Source of the DNA: Hybos culiciformis
Lineage: Eukaryota; Arthropoda; Insecta; Diptera; Hybotidae
Length of the DNA stretch: 64,000 bases
Assembly: GCA_964007475.1 (NCBI GenBank)
Contig: OZ023273.1
Location: 109,304,485 to 109,368,484, forward strand
Direction of reading: 5' to 3'
Shown here: in pieces, positions 48,644 through 63,033 of the stretch
Layout: each line of letters starts with the position of its first letter
How positions within the stretch are numbered: the stretch's first letter is position 1
Made by a program: the position numbers and the translations under genes
Notes under the pieces: model-generated
What the model was told of the DNA's origin: nothing
Databases searched by the model: none
What the model saw: only the letters and a program-made list of their open reading frames with translations

Positions 48644-51600
48644 CGACAAAACCTGTACACACACGAAGATTTCATAATTATTTTTTAATAGTTATCACTA
48701 AACCTTATATCAAGCTTAGTACCAATTCAAAAGAAAATATAATAACTATATCTTCCACTTAAAGTTGTTAGACTTGGAAATGCATCATATAGCATTCTGT
48801 TTTAGAAAATAAAAAATTTCCTATTGAAAAGACAAACATATAGTATATTATTGACTTTTGAAATCGAGATAATTAAGAGACTTTAATAATCCCAATATTC
48901 AAACCTATATATCCATATTACGTATTATATTGGCAACATAGTAGTATATTAAATAATGTATGTTGTACATAGTACATTAGGATTAGAAATACCATAGTTT
49001 TGCATTGTAATATCTCACAAGAATGGAAAAAAAAAATTTATTCTTTTTTCTCATCAATTTAAACTTATCAGATTTCAAAAACTTTTTAATTTTTTTTGTG
49101 TTTTTGTCTGACAACAAAAAAAAAATTGGTTAATTTATATTTGTGCAAAGAGTAGGTATGTACTGCAAAAGTCAAAACTTTCAACTATTTGAGGTATGAA
49201 GAAAAGAACTTTCAAAGTTCAAATTTTTTAATTTTTAAATTGAAATATTGTTGTGGTTTTTTTTTTTTTTTATTATTCGAAATTGTTAAGCATACATAGT
49301 TCAGAAGATTAATCAATAAAAATGTGGAAAAATTTTGTAGAATAAGACTATGTCAGATTGGGAGATGATAATTAAATTACCTATGATATAATTTTATGGT
49401 ATATAATATGTTTTAAAATAAAGGCTTGTAGCGACAGAATATACTTGTTGGAATCTACTTGTCAGAAAATATTAAATACATTTATCAAATATTCTTTTTA
49501 AATATTTATATCAAGTATGATTTTATTTGTAAATTTTGTAGTATAAATAGAAGGGAATTTTATTATTAAAATTCAGATTATATATTCAGAAGCTTATAGC
49601 TTCACATAATTAAGAATATTTTACTATAATTAAATATAGTCTTTCAATACGAGCTAGGCTTTAACAACTACCTTTTTCGAAATATTTATTAGTGGAACAT
49701 ATAAATGTTAAAATAAGTGAACTTATCAGACATTTATAATTAAAGAAAAATAAAACCAAAAGTTATTTAGAAAAATTTTAAATAAATACTGCACTTTCCA
49801 AATCAGTAAAATCTTCCCCAAAAATTTATTAAAGATTATTTAGGCTTAAATTAATTCATTCAAAACAAAATTAAGGTTATACAAAGAGTGTTTTATTTTT
49901 TATAACATAACTTTACAATTTATTACATAACAAGACATTTTTTTAACTGTTTTAGATAAATTTAAAAAAAAAAAAATATTATTTAGGTCATTAAAGCAAT
50001 AAAGTAAATATGATTTTTTAGAAAAGAGAATATAATTTATTTTTTACAAAGACTGTGCCATTAAACTGAAATCTAGTTCTGTAGCTAGGAAACATTTTAT
50101 CAACGACTTCCGAAATGTCTCCTTTATAATATCTTAGGATATAGTTTAAACAGCTTCTACCAAATAAAAAAATAATAATATTATTTATATTTTGAATTAT
50201 TTTATTAGTAATATACTACTAACAATAAAATAATAAAAAATTTGGTACCACCTGTTTTTGATTATGGTTGTTCGTTACCATTAAAATCAAATTCTACGAA
50301 AACAAAAAAAAATAATTTTTATGTCCAAAATAAAAATGTCTATAGAATGTTTTTATATTTATATTTATATAAAACCACATTATACGATAAGCAATTTTGA
50401 AGAATATTTGAAGAAGAACTCATCATCATATTTCTTATATTTTATAATTAAAAAATCAATTAAAAACAGTGCAGTGCAGTAAATAAGTTTTTCTAAATGA
50501 GCAAAAAGATAGGAATTAAAAAAAAAATACAAAATGATTTTATTTCATAATTTCATTCAATTATTCTTAATATTTTTGTTTTTAAGTACTCCTATAATAG
50601 TAAAAGTTTTAAAGAAATCTTCAAAAACTATTTTTTTTTTCTTATTTTTATTGTTTTTTTTTTACTTATTTTAACTTTTTTTTTTTAATTCAATTTCTCG
50701 CAAATTAAACATTAAGCATTATTAGCATAAATATTTTTCTCATAAAAAAAATAGATAAATTTATTTAAAAAGAAAAAAGAATTTTCTAGATACTCATCAG
50801 GCAATAATTCATTGGTTTTAATATTTTTTTTTAATAATCTAATATTGTAACCACGACAAGACAGTACCGCTCGATAGTAGAATATACCAAACCAATGTTC
50901 TTTCATTACTTTATTACTTGCCCACTGACGAACGATTTCGTCTATGAGAATTAATATATATAATATTATTATATGTTTATTTTGTGTATCCAAAAACTTC
51001 AAAATATCTGAAAGCCTAGCACAAATATACTCTTCATAGGTCTTAGAAAATATATACACATAATTCGCTTATTATATTTTAAATATAAAACATTTAAATA
51101 AAATTATAACATTAATTTTTTGTATATTTTTTGTGTTAATTTCTTATACAAAAAAAAAAAACTATGAAATTATGTTAATTCATTTGGACATAAATTCATC
51201 AGTCTTAACTACAATTTGCCATAATTATTACATTTTTATTACAGTTTTTTGTCATGTAAATTTCAACTTTAATTCCATTAAATTTATGACGGTAATTTAC
51301 TAAAATCAGAAATTTTTATTATTATTTAAAATTGTAACTACCAACAAAAAGGTCATAAAAATAAAAGATTTTCAAGGAAATTTAATTTTTTACGGAATAT
51401 TAATTCAAGGACTTTATGTAAATTTATTGTTCATATATGTATACATTTTAAATAAATTCAATTTTTAATCAATAAATAAAATTTTATTTATTCCAGACAA
51501 TGAGTTTACTTATAGTTATGTATGTTAGTTTTACAATTTAAAGTTTTTTTTTTTGATTTGTCATAAAGGATAATAGGCATAACAATAAAATCACTGTGGT

Positions 51601-54600
51601 AAATTAATCAGAAACTATTAGCGTATTATGTATGTCCTTCTTTCACGGAAAATATCCTAACAAATTATGTAAAACCGAAAAGTTAACACTATAAATACAC
51701 TTTTATATACAACCAAGGTGTATTGAAATAGTTTAAGGATATTTAATTTCATTTTCTGAAAAATAATTTCCTTTGAATGAAAATTCTATTAATTTTGATC
51801 AACCACATTCTATGTAGATAATTAAATTCAGAAATAAATTCAATAATATAGATGATAGTGTCAATATCAAAGACAATATTTTATCAATTCGAAAATTTTA
51901 CGTCATTTTCAAAATTGTACAACAGACAATGTGTGTGTTGAATATATACAAGGTTTAAATAGGTATATAAATAATATGTAGGTGAAAAAATTTTGAACTA
52001 TATATTCATTCATGCTAAATTGAATTCAATTTATGTATGTATGCACAATTTAATTAAATGTATGGTGTAAATTATATCATGCTACATAAATCCTAATAAT
52101 AACTTATAAACATATATCATATTTTGTTTTGCTTTCATTTTGTACAAATCTTCAGGAACATTATGTTTACTAAAATGTTTACTATTTTTGACCACATAAA
52201 CATGAATGAAAAAATAAATAATTTATATTTAATATGCGTATACTTCTAATGTTGATTCTAAGTCTCAGGACACAAGTTAAATTATGTAGGTAGATAACTA
52301 AACAAAAATTGTTTGAAGTTCAAAATAGTGATTTAATGTTCCACTTAGATAGGTATTTCTAGACTATGTTTATTTGTTTATGTGTAGCATAAAAAAAATT
52401 AAAAAGTGATTAAAAAGAATATAAGTTTTGGTTCTCTTCTACATAAATACTGTGTGAAATTATAACAACCTGAATTAAGTGCAAATATTCGCCCATAAGA
52501 TGAAGTTAAAGTTTTAAAATGGAATAAAGACATCGATATTTAATCTTCTTCTACATTTATAAAATTATTCTACCACTGAATTTTCAGTTTTGTCCATTTT
52601 TTTTTGTTAGTATAATTTAAATCATCATCATTAAAATAGAAATTTATGTTAATGAAAATCATTTTATAAATTTTATTTATGTACAAAAATTATTTTTGAA
52701 TTCTTCCAAAAAAAAAAAAAAAAATATTACATAATTTTTTTTTGTTTTGAAAACTTTTTTTTTCTGTTATATATATAATTTTTAATTAGTGTTCAAGGAA
52801 AACAAAAAAAAAAGCATAAAAATAACATAAATTAATTAAGTGGAAAATACGATTAAATGAAAATCTGTTAAAGTAATAAAGTATCTACTCATTATTTTTG
52901 ATCAATTAGTCTCTTTAAAGATACTTTTTTTTTGCATTTCATTCATCCCTTTTTTTCAATAAACATAGATTTTTTGTAAATTTTTAATAATTACCCAAAT
53001 AATAAATAAACAATTTCTCAAACCTGAAAGCATGATTAAAAAAAGAAAAATTATATATTGTTTTCTGTTAAAAGAAATTCAGTTGATTACTAAATAAATT
53101 ACTTCAGTACATATTGTACCTTAGATACTTGGTTTTATGGAGATAGTTGACTGATAATAATATTTAATTAATATTTAAATTAATCATGTTTCATTTTCGT
53201 CTTCAAGTCATAATTCTTCTAATATTCTATTAAAAACTAAAAATTATATTCAGACGTACATATATTTTGTAGTTAAAATTTTTGATATAATATATATAAT
53301 ACTTGAAATGCTTGGGTGGAAAATATCTTTTAAGATGTATTATTATTATTTACTGCAAATATTTTCATGTCATGCAATAATGCGTTTCAAAAATATTTCT
53401 GCGTTAATAAGGTTCATCAAATTTTCAACGTTGAGACTAAGAATTTAGCTCAAATTTGGCTGATAAGAGCTGAAATTAAAAGTTCGAAAATTGATTTCAT
53501 TGAACACTAAATTCAAAACAAAAAACGGTACTTTAAGCAAAATTATACTTAAATATGATATTCCAATTGATTTAATTATTATAAAATTATTATATTTTCT
53601 GTTTCATTTCATTCAAAAAAATTTCGTCGCTTTTACTTTATTCTAGTTTTGTATATTGAATCTTTCAAGTTTCAATGTAGAATTTTTATCGTTGTTTTCT
53701 ATATTAAGCAAAAAATGTTTATTCTATTTATTTTATTCGTTTTTTTTTTTTCATTATCTTTGGAGCTTTTCCACATATTAAAAAACGATCAGAATCTAAT
53801 TTTCAGAAATGTTAGAAAACAAAACAAAACATTACCTAGGTTAAACATAAAGCAAACAAAACAAAAAAAAAATGAAAATCAATTTTCCATTTCATTAAAT
53901 TCACAAGAAAATTTAAATGGAAAAATAAATTTCCGCCTAAAAGTCATTTAAACAAAAAAAAAAATAGATTCTTTTAGTTGAATATAAAAAATTCTTCTAT
54001 TCTTTGGAATATTACATAGCATTATTTATTTTAATTCAATATAAATTTCAACAATCTAAGAGATACTTTCTTCTAAGTTTGAATTTATCAAAATAATATC
54101 ATAAAATCTTTAATGTATTTAAGTTCTATTTAATCGAATATAAATATCTCTATCTACTTTTTAATTTGATCAAGTACATGATAGTTTGCCACTGTTCCTC
54201 GACAATTTTTTTTAATAGCGACCTTAGACTTGCATATGAAATTTTTTTATAAATGAATATTAAAATATTTAACTAAAGACACTTAATTCAAGTGTCCCAA
54301 TGCATAAGTTTGATAGAAATATCAAAATTCTGTTTTTACGAATGAATCATAATAACATTAACAAAACATTCACTTTGATAACTAGTCTTTTTCAATGGTT
54401 TTTTTTTCCATAACCCAAAATAGAAACTTAATTGTTTTCTAATTAAACCAACTTGTATATTTTTAATTGATAATTGAAACGTTATTTTTTCCTTTATTTT
54501 TCTTTATACTTACTTGTACGGTTTTCTGTTTATTTCTCTATATAAGAAAGTTCAATAAATTATGTGGTACAAAAGTTTATTGGAAATTTAAATCTTCTAA

Positions 54601-56136
54601 TCTAAAAAATTTTATTACTTTGATTATGGATATTTTTAGGTATAACAGATGGAATAAGAAATTCTTTTCTATATAAGGGAGAAATCTTTTTTTTCTATGC
54701 TATATAAATTCTGCTCATCGCAAGTGAAAACAAAGTTTAGGACAGCTCAGCAAAATTTACAGATAGTTTGATCTGGACAAGGATGAATTAAAAAACTCAA
54801 ATTTTATTATGACATTATAATAAATTAAATAAATAATTTAGAATAATTCTGAAAATCTAAACATTAACCCGGAGGAAATTTACGAATTGAAATATTATAC
54901 AACAAGCAAAAAACAAATCCTTTCAGAAAATTTCACATTTTATAATTAAAAATATATTCAACTTTATTATTTAATTTCTTTCCTTAAATTTTTCAAAGAA
55001 AATAATAAAGTTTTCATTAATACAACTTATTTGTATATAATGCTAGATTATATTTCCTCTCTTAAAATTCTTGTATTATGTTACATTCAAATACGGTGTG
55101 GTACATAAACAGAACGTACAACAGAAGAATATGTATATTATTTATGTATATATACAAATTAAAATAAATTCTGAATAATACCATCGTTGGTTTTTTGGTA
55201 AATTTCACAATTCGAAAATTTACTTCATATCCATATACTTTCCTTAAATTACGAAACCATATACATCTCAATTAAATTCGCCAAAAATACTAAGGATAAT
55301 TACTGAGGATTTAATTGTATATTTCTCATATAACTTAATTTTAAGATCTTGATCAATTTTATCAAAATACCGACGATAAATTCTTGGATGAAATATACCC
55401 TTAAGGATTATCATATATACTGAAAATTAAAAGCCAAATGTCTTAATTTAGACATTCTGCTTTTTCTATGTTAACGTTAAAATTCATTATTCCTTATTTT
55501 TATAAATATATTATTTTTCTTTTATATTGTTCAAAGAAAATATTTTTCCAATATTCAGTTTGTTATTTTGTTGTATGTTCATGTCCTTTTCAGTATTTTT
55601 TAATCAACCATATTTTATCTGAATAAGATATAAATTTTCTCAGACATTCTTAATCAGTGAATTCTAGTAAAAGATCTATGGTAGAAATTTAAAATCTATC
55701 CAAATAAAATTATTTAAATTTTGGATGACTAAAGTAAAGAAAAACAAATTTTTAAATGCGTCATCTAATAATTTTAATATATAAAACAATTTCAATGTAT
55801 TTACATCTCTTCTAAAATTATATACTTAATTGAATCGAAGTATTTGAATTAAGGATAATTTAACATGGAATTAAAATTTTTTAATATAAAATAAATCAAA
55901 TTTTAAGATACACATTTGGTTACTTACAGCACACCAAAAATCTTTGATAATTTTTACATTGAGATAATTTGGTATATAAAAAATATATAAAACAGTCAGG
56001 GCCTGTTTTAAACACAGAAAGTTTATTTTTTCAATATTTCTGCAAAAGCTCTATATCCTTATATAGCAATTTTCATTGAAACCCGATTATAGTTTCGATT
56101 TTGGCATTTTGTTAAGGTACTTCAATCGACATCTAC
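48644..56136. other. AT-rich DNA without recognisable genes
   Basis: A/T-rich with poly-T runs. The 115-residue minus frame at 50712-51059 has no recognisable motif and no start context or neighbouring exon that I can support. Confidence 0.5.
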
Positions 56137-56230
56137 TCATCGATTTTCATGGAAATCTTTTTTCAGCCTGAATCCTTTGACGCAATCGCGTCTAACTACT
56201 GTTTTTAGGTTCCTCTAATCCACGTACCAA
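56137..56230 (+). repeat. Dispersed repeat copy 2
   Basis: Partner of 3107-3180. It contains TTTTCATGGAAATC, GAATCCTTTGACGCAATCGC, TTTTTAGGTTCCTCTAATCC and ACGTACCAA. The last block is also found in the element at 43.6 kb. Confidence 0.5.
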
Positions 56231-59200
56231 ATAATAATTTTTATCAGAATTCATTAGAAAAAAAAATTAAAATTAAATACTTTAACTAAGCTCTAACAAG
56301 CTTGCGTATAAATATTTCGCAATTCGCAAACAACAAAAATTAAGATATGGGCTTCTTTTTCAAAATTCCCAACAAAATTATTAAAAAACCTAGAAAATCT
56401 AAAAATAATATGCTCATTTAATGAATAACAAAATAAAAAAGTATTAGTTAAGGATGTTCAATTTACTTTTATTTCAAATATATATATGTTATGTATGTAC
56501 ATTAACATTACATTACAATATTTTTTTTATTTTTTTTATTTTAATGTCAAAAGGATGTATTATAAGAATGTCTTTTTATTGTTAATTTCGAAAGGAAAAT
56601 TATGCCTTTTTTTTATTTGTTATTTGTTGAAAACGAAAAAGTTACTCGCGAACATTTTTACAATCAAGAGAAACCTTTTAAAAGTAAAAATGTTAAAAGG
56701 AACGATTTAGAAATTATTATTATTCTTAAGGCAAAAAAAAGGAAAATCATCTGAAACCGCAATTTTGTTTGTGGTGAGATAATAAAAGGAAATCATAAAA
56801 ATTAATATTCCCTTTTTTAAATTAAAAGAAAACATAAATAAATAAGTATTAAAGGAAAAAATAAATAAATAAATAAATAAATAAGTTTATTTTTGCTTAA
56901 ATTGTATAAAAGACTTTAATAAAATATTTTTTTGAAAATGTAATTATTATAGAAATTCAAACATTAAAATTTAATTAGAATTATTTTAGAGATAAAATAG
57001 AAAACTATCAACTTGGACATATTTTAATATCCTATATACATACAGTTAACTTTATAGGTATGTTAAGAATTCTACATATTATAAAAATCCCCAAAGCTAT
57101 ATATTCCAAAATCAATACAAAATTTCTTTAATTCAAATAGACGATAATAAAATTAAATATGTCAATTAAATTTCTATTATATTTTTCAAAAAGAAAAGTT
57201 CAGAGATATTTCCAAAATAATTTGAAATTAAACTTTTTATATCTTCAAAATACCTGTTAATTTGATTTAATTAAATATAAGTTATGAAGTGGAAATTGAA
57301 TAGGATAGGAATAAAATTAATCGAACAATTCTTCCTCCGATACCACACAGATGACATTCATGTTATTATTTTACAACAAATTAATAACAGAAATAAAACT
57401 TTTTACACAGCTGATGTAAAAAATAATTACAATACAATCTTCTTACAAAGGTCGTATCTATTGCCTCTTTATCTATAACGTTAACAAATTTAATAATATT
57501 GATTTTGTAATTTACCTCATAAAAACTGGTAAAAATTTCATTTATCCTGCAGATAGTCGATAAATCTTCTTATTGTATATATTTTAAGAAATTTAATCAA
57601 TTTATATACATACATACATATATATTTTCTTTATTAGTAAAAAATATGAAGACATCAATTTCTATATTTATTATTATCAACTTTAATAAGAATAAAATAT
57701 TATAGTATTAAATTTATCATTAAAGAATCATATCTTTGTGGAGTCAACACTTTAAAAATTTACATTGGAGTCAATGTGTCTGAAATTAATATTCAATGTT
57801 TTACGTTAAAGTGAAAATGTAGCAAAAATATAATTTAGTTTTTATTTTTTTTTTTTTTGAATATGTGTTGTATACAAACAAAATATATTACAGTTATAAT
57901 GTAAAGCTGTCAAGATAAATTTCATCTATTTATTTTTCTAAATTTTGTTTTCACTTTTCATAATATATGAGTATGTTTAATTTATTTTTTTTTTTGAGTG
58001 CAATGACATTGTCAAAATGAATTTTCTTTAAAAAAAAATAATATATGTTTAATGTGTTTTGGATTATGCATTAAAAAAAAACAGATCTATAGATAGATAT
58101 GTTTAATGGAAACATAGTACGTCGTATATAAATGTTAGATAGAAATTTCATTTTATAGTCGTAAACATTTTAATTTGACAAGTTTCTTTACATCTTCTAT
58201 TGCTAAAGTGTTATCTGATTTACTTTTGTTGAGACACATTTTCAGATTTAATTTCTTTAACAGAAATGTACAAAAATTTCGAAGTATTAATATTAGTTTT
58301 TTTGTCCCCTCAAAAATTTATTTATTGGAATAGAACACTTTTGAGAAAAAAACAATTTCCAAATATAAATTTATTATTATCTGTACGCTCTATTCTGCCG
58401 ACCTTATACTTTATTAACCAAAACAACTTAATTAAGTTTAATCACCCTTTTATCAAAGTTACAATTATATACCTATATATACATATATTCTTTTTTTAAA
58501 ACATTTTTAATTTTATTCATTGGTCAACTAACCTTCATCAAGTTCTTCTATCTTGTTATCAACCCAGAAAAAAAAAACAAAGTTTTGAAATAACAAAAAT
58601 ATATATTTTTTTTTTTCTTTTATTTCATCAGGTATAAAGTATAAATCTTTATCTGCGAAATGTTTACAATATTTTTTTTTAGCAAATATATAATATATTA
58701 TACAAATACATATATTTTATTATTATGTTCATATATAATCTTAAATTTATTAGAATGTTTAACCCTAAAAAACCACAACTTTAGATATTGTTTTTTTTTT
58801 TTTTAGCAACATAAAAATGAATAACAAAGAAATGTGATTGGAATTTTTAAGTTCGTTTAAACCCTTATTGTGTGGTATTTGATACTTTATCTATATAAAG
58901 AACTATTTCACGAAAAATTAAACTTTGAGTTCAAAACAAAAACAAAAAAATTATTTCATTTAGTTGACAGAAAAAAAATTATAAAAGGATTATTATTATG
59001 ACATTCGTCCGTTGCTTAATATTTTTTAAGTTCCAGCACTGATGATGGTAAAGCACATAATAGGGAAGCAAATTTTTGAAGTTAAAGGAAAACATTTTTA
59101 AGCAGATTATTAAAAAAATAATAATTTCAAATGGTTTTTTTAATTTTTATTTTTTTTTTTTTCGTTTTAGAAACGAGTTAAACCAAAAAATTATAATTTA

Positions 59201-62200
59201 TTATTTATTCTAGCAGTGATTCACAGAAAATCGTCTCCAAAATAATTCAAAATTAAAAATAGTTCAAAGACAAAATTAGGCAGCCCTTCAAAACTTATAA
59301 ATATTTTCTCAAAAAAAAAAATCTACTAGAATTAAAACTTTTATTTTGCAGTAGCGTGAAATTGCTTTAACATTATTTTTCTACATGTAATAATTTCCAC
59401 ACTTTAAAATTTTTTCCCTTTTTGTTGAAAAATTTTTATACAGAAAAAAAAACAAGAGGTCTATTAAATTCACGATTGCACATAATGAACAATAAATTGT
59501 TAAATTGTTAAATCAAATTGAAAAATGAGCAATAAAAATAAATATTATTCACTAGAAAAAGTAAATAATAATCTCTAGTAATAATAAAAAATTCAAATGC
59601 ATTTTTTTTTAGATAATAAAAAATATTTTCAATTTTAAATAACAAGAATAATACAACTTAAAAAAATGTCTGGAACAAAAGTGGTCCAAAAATATCACAG
59701 TTCAAGCATTCGGATATCTTTAAAATCAATTCTATTACTGACACAGTATACCTTAATTAACTTTTGACGGCCATAGTTGAACCTAATGCAATGTGTAGGT
59801 ATTATAATACAATACAACCAACTCTGTTGCATCGTGTAGTACATAAATAGACTGGTAAGTTTGGCACACTCTTTGTCTGCACAGTACGTATTTGATCGTG
59901 TACTAGCAAAAACATTTTTCAACTCATAAATATGATCAAAATCGTGTTTTAAAATGCAGTTCCGTTCACTACACAGTCACTAACCCTTTGTTTTTGTGTA
60001 ATTATAATGGTTAATATTATTTTGATTTTAATAAATAATAACCATTATTTAAAAAATTAATTTAATTTAATTTATTTGTTATGTATTTAATGAATTTGAA
60101 TTATATAAAAAAAAATAAAAAAAATCATTTGAATTATAAAAATTAAATTAACAACATATTATAAGCAAACTAAATTAATAACTAAATAAAAATTGAAAAT
60201 TAAAATTTACATAAATTATTTAGTAAACAAGATTTATAAATTTAAAATGAAATATGTCAACCGCTACAGCAATATATTGATTATAAAAATATAGTAACTA
60301 GTCTAGTGTAAAATTACTTTAATAATAATTTCCATTCCTTTTGTAATTTTATTGTATTGCTATATTAAAGCAGAATAATAGTAAATTTTTATCTTAATAA
60401 TAATTACAAATCAGAAACATTTTTTTATTTATTTTAATTTTTGGTTTCAAACTGAATTCTCTTTTCTCCCTTCTTGAAAAAAAAAAAAGTTATTAAAATA
60501 TGATCAATTTTGGTTTTGTTAAAGAATCTTTGGGATTTTAATTTAATTTAAAAGTTAAATCCGGTTGGCACGTTTTCTTCTGCTCAAAAAAAATAATTTA
60601 ATTTTTTTTTTTTTTTTTAAGTAACAGTTAATAACTTTTGAGGATATTTTTGTACTATGCGATTTTTCAATATTCTTAATCTGAAAATTGTTGTTCTTTT
60701 TGTTTTTGGTTTTCTTTGACAAGTCCGAGTAGTATTTTCGTTTGATTTATGATTTTAGATTTCTTTTTCTAAATTTTTATTATATTGAACACCTAATTTT
60801 ATGTGCTTTAACTTTTTTCGTAAATTGACATATTTTTTAAAAAATATCACAATTTATTGTAGTAAATTAAAATTCTCCTAAAATTGATCATAAGCCAAAA
60901 AAACTTCTCTGAAAGATAACATTATAATAAAAATTACGAAAAATACTGATAATAATCAATAAAATTTTGTTCCAAAATGGACAATCAAATAGTTATTATT
61001 ATAGTCATAATTAAACAAAATTTTGATCTTATCATGATTAAGAATAACTAAAATCATTAATAATACAGTCATTTGGTAGTTTTACCTGGAAAGTTTTCCA
61101 GGAGTTTTGAAAATTGGTAATTTTATAGATTTTGATGTGCTCCTTCCGAATTTCGACTTTGCGACCTCGTATTTTATCCGCTCGCGCCGCCATATTGAAA
61201 AAAATGGCGCCTAAAATTAGTTTTTTTTGGCAATATCTCCTTTCCGACTGATAATTGACGATACAAACAATTATGTACAATGAATCTAGAGACAATTACC
61301 TACAATTTATGTATCTACCTTTTTTTCATAAAGTCAATAGTTTAGGCGTACGAGCGCCGCAAAGTTTACTCCCATCTACCTCTATCTATATAACCATAGT
61401 GTTGACGATATTTCAATTCCAACCAAAGAATGAATTAAAAGTGCGATATGATGGGGAGAAAAAAAAATGAACAAAATATTATTTTCAGAAAACTAATCAC
61501 AAAAGTGTAAAAGAGATTTTTTTTTAATTTTTATCTTTTGCTGTAAGAAAATATATCTTTTTTTTTAACACATTTCTTTATGCTTTTCCAAAGTGTGTTT
61601 ACAAAAGGATAAAACCTGGATTTTTAACTTAGTAACAATAGATTTTAACACAAAAAATTATTAGCATAAGCTATTAAAAAATCGAGAAAAAAAAATTATG
61701 TTTTTTTTACAAACAAATTTTCTTGGAATTTACTTTTAAATGGGAAAAGAAACATACAATTTTTTTTTTTGTCTTTAGCAAAAAAAAAAGTAAGAAGAAA
61801 AATCGATGCATTAAAATTCTGAGCACGTTTTAATTGTTTTATTTTTTTTTGTTCTACACTTTAAGTGATTATATTTTCTTCTTGTTTTTTTTTTTTTTGT
61901 GTAAGAGACAATTTTCCGAAAAATGAAATAATCAAGTGTTAAGAGGAAAAAAAAAGTGTAGATAAATAAATATATGTGGAAATAACAAATAAGGTTAAAA
62001 AAAATACCTGTACGTAGAAAATTTATGAAAACATCATTTAATTATAATTATATGTACGCATATAACATTAAAATGCACCCATAAAATGATTTAATTATCA
62101 CAGCAGCAATATCGTTCAGTGAAAATATTAAAGACTGTTGAAAACACTTTTTTTTGGTAGAACGAAATAACAGAAAAAGTTAACAACAATTTTAACACTG

Positions 62201-62640
62201 TAAAATTAAGATTCAAACTTTTATTTTTATATATTGAAAAATATGCGTTAGAACAGATTTAGATTAGATTAGAAATTTTGCTTTATTAACTTTTTTTCGT
62301 ATTATTATACAATTTACCTTAAAGCTAGATATTTCTTATTTCAATTAATTATAATTACTGGCTAATGCTTAGCGACTCTAATTATGTTCTTATCTTTACA
62401 TTTTTTTTTGTTTATATTACAATTTTATTATCTTTAAAATATTTATTTGATTATCTTTCCTATCCCATTTCTTTTTTTTTTTTGGAAAATATTTGAAAAA
62501 CCAAAATTATTATATTTTTATTTTTATTTTATTAAAACCTACTAACTACTCTACTTGCTATGACTATAACCTACAACTTATACTAGTGTTTATTGCTAGC
62601 TAACTCTAAATATTACCTACTAACTTACATCTATGATTTT
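56231..62640. other. AT-rich DNA without recognisable genes
   Basis: Includes an (AAAT)n run (56860-56885) and a small G/C-richer patch (61133-61215). The 75-residue minus frame at 59695-59922 and the 85-residue frame at 61038-61295 have no recognisable motifs. Confidence 0.5.
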
Positions 62641-62997
62641 TTAGTCTTCTAACCACCAAATATACTTTTTTTCATTTTTTTTACCATTATTTGGTATTTT
62701 TAAATCATATCTTATTTTAGATCCATCCAAATTGTTTGGATTGAATTCTATTTTGGTATCTTTAGCTCTTCTTAGATAATGATATATAATATCATGTCAT
62801 TTTTTTGAATGTAACCATTTTGATCTAAATATATAAAACCTTCGGGGGGTAGTTAGAACAAATATTGCATTTGATATTGATATTGAATTCTTGGTTATAT
62901 AGAAGTTTAGCAACAGAATTAAGTGCCTGAAAACTGTCATCTAATTTCATAATCAAAGCAAATGCAAGAGGCTTGTTTTCTGGAATCAAAATATATC
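62641..62997 (-). pseudogene. Broken coding remnant, function unknown
   Basis: Read on the minus strand, three consecutive open segments look protein-coding. The first holds PENKPLAFALIMKLDDSFQA followed by LNSVAKLLYN. After a frame change at a G6 run (62844-62849) comes GFIYLDQNGYIQKNDMILYI. After a second break near 62780 comes RRAKDTKIEFNPNNLDGSKI, then RYDLKIPNNG, and the end KKYIWWLED with a stop at 62641. The residues are varied and ordered, unlike the surrounding low-complexity frames. I do not recognise the family. A transposon, virus-derived or captured symbiont gene are all possible. A 56-base tandem duplication disrupts its 5' side. Confidence 0.5.
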
Positions 62998-63033
62998 TAA
63001 TTTCATAATCAAAGCAAATGCAAGAGGCTTGTT
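62939..63033 (+). repeat. 56-base tandem duplication
   Basis: The 39-base block beginning ATCTAATTTCATAATCAAAG occurs at 62939-62977 and 62995-63033 with no visible differences. Identical copies suggest a recent event. Confidence 0.9.

Noticed and set aside
50712..51059. 115-residue minus-strand frame as a gene
   Set aside because: Composition follows the A/T-rich background, no domain motif is seen, and there are no neighbouring exons or a promoter I can support.
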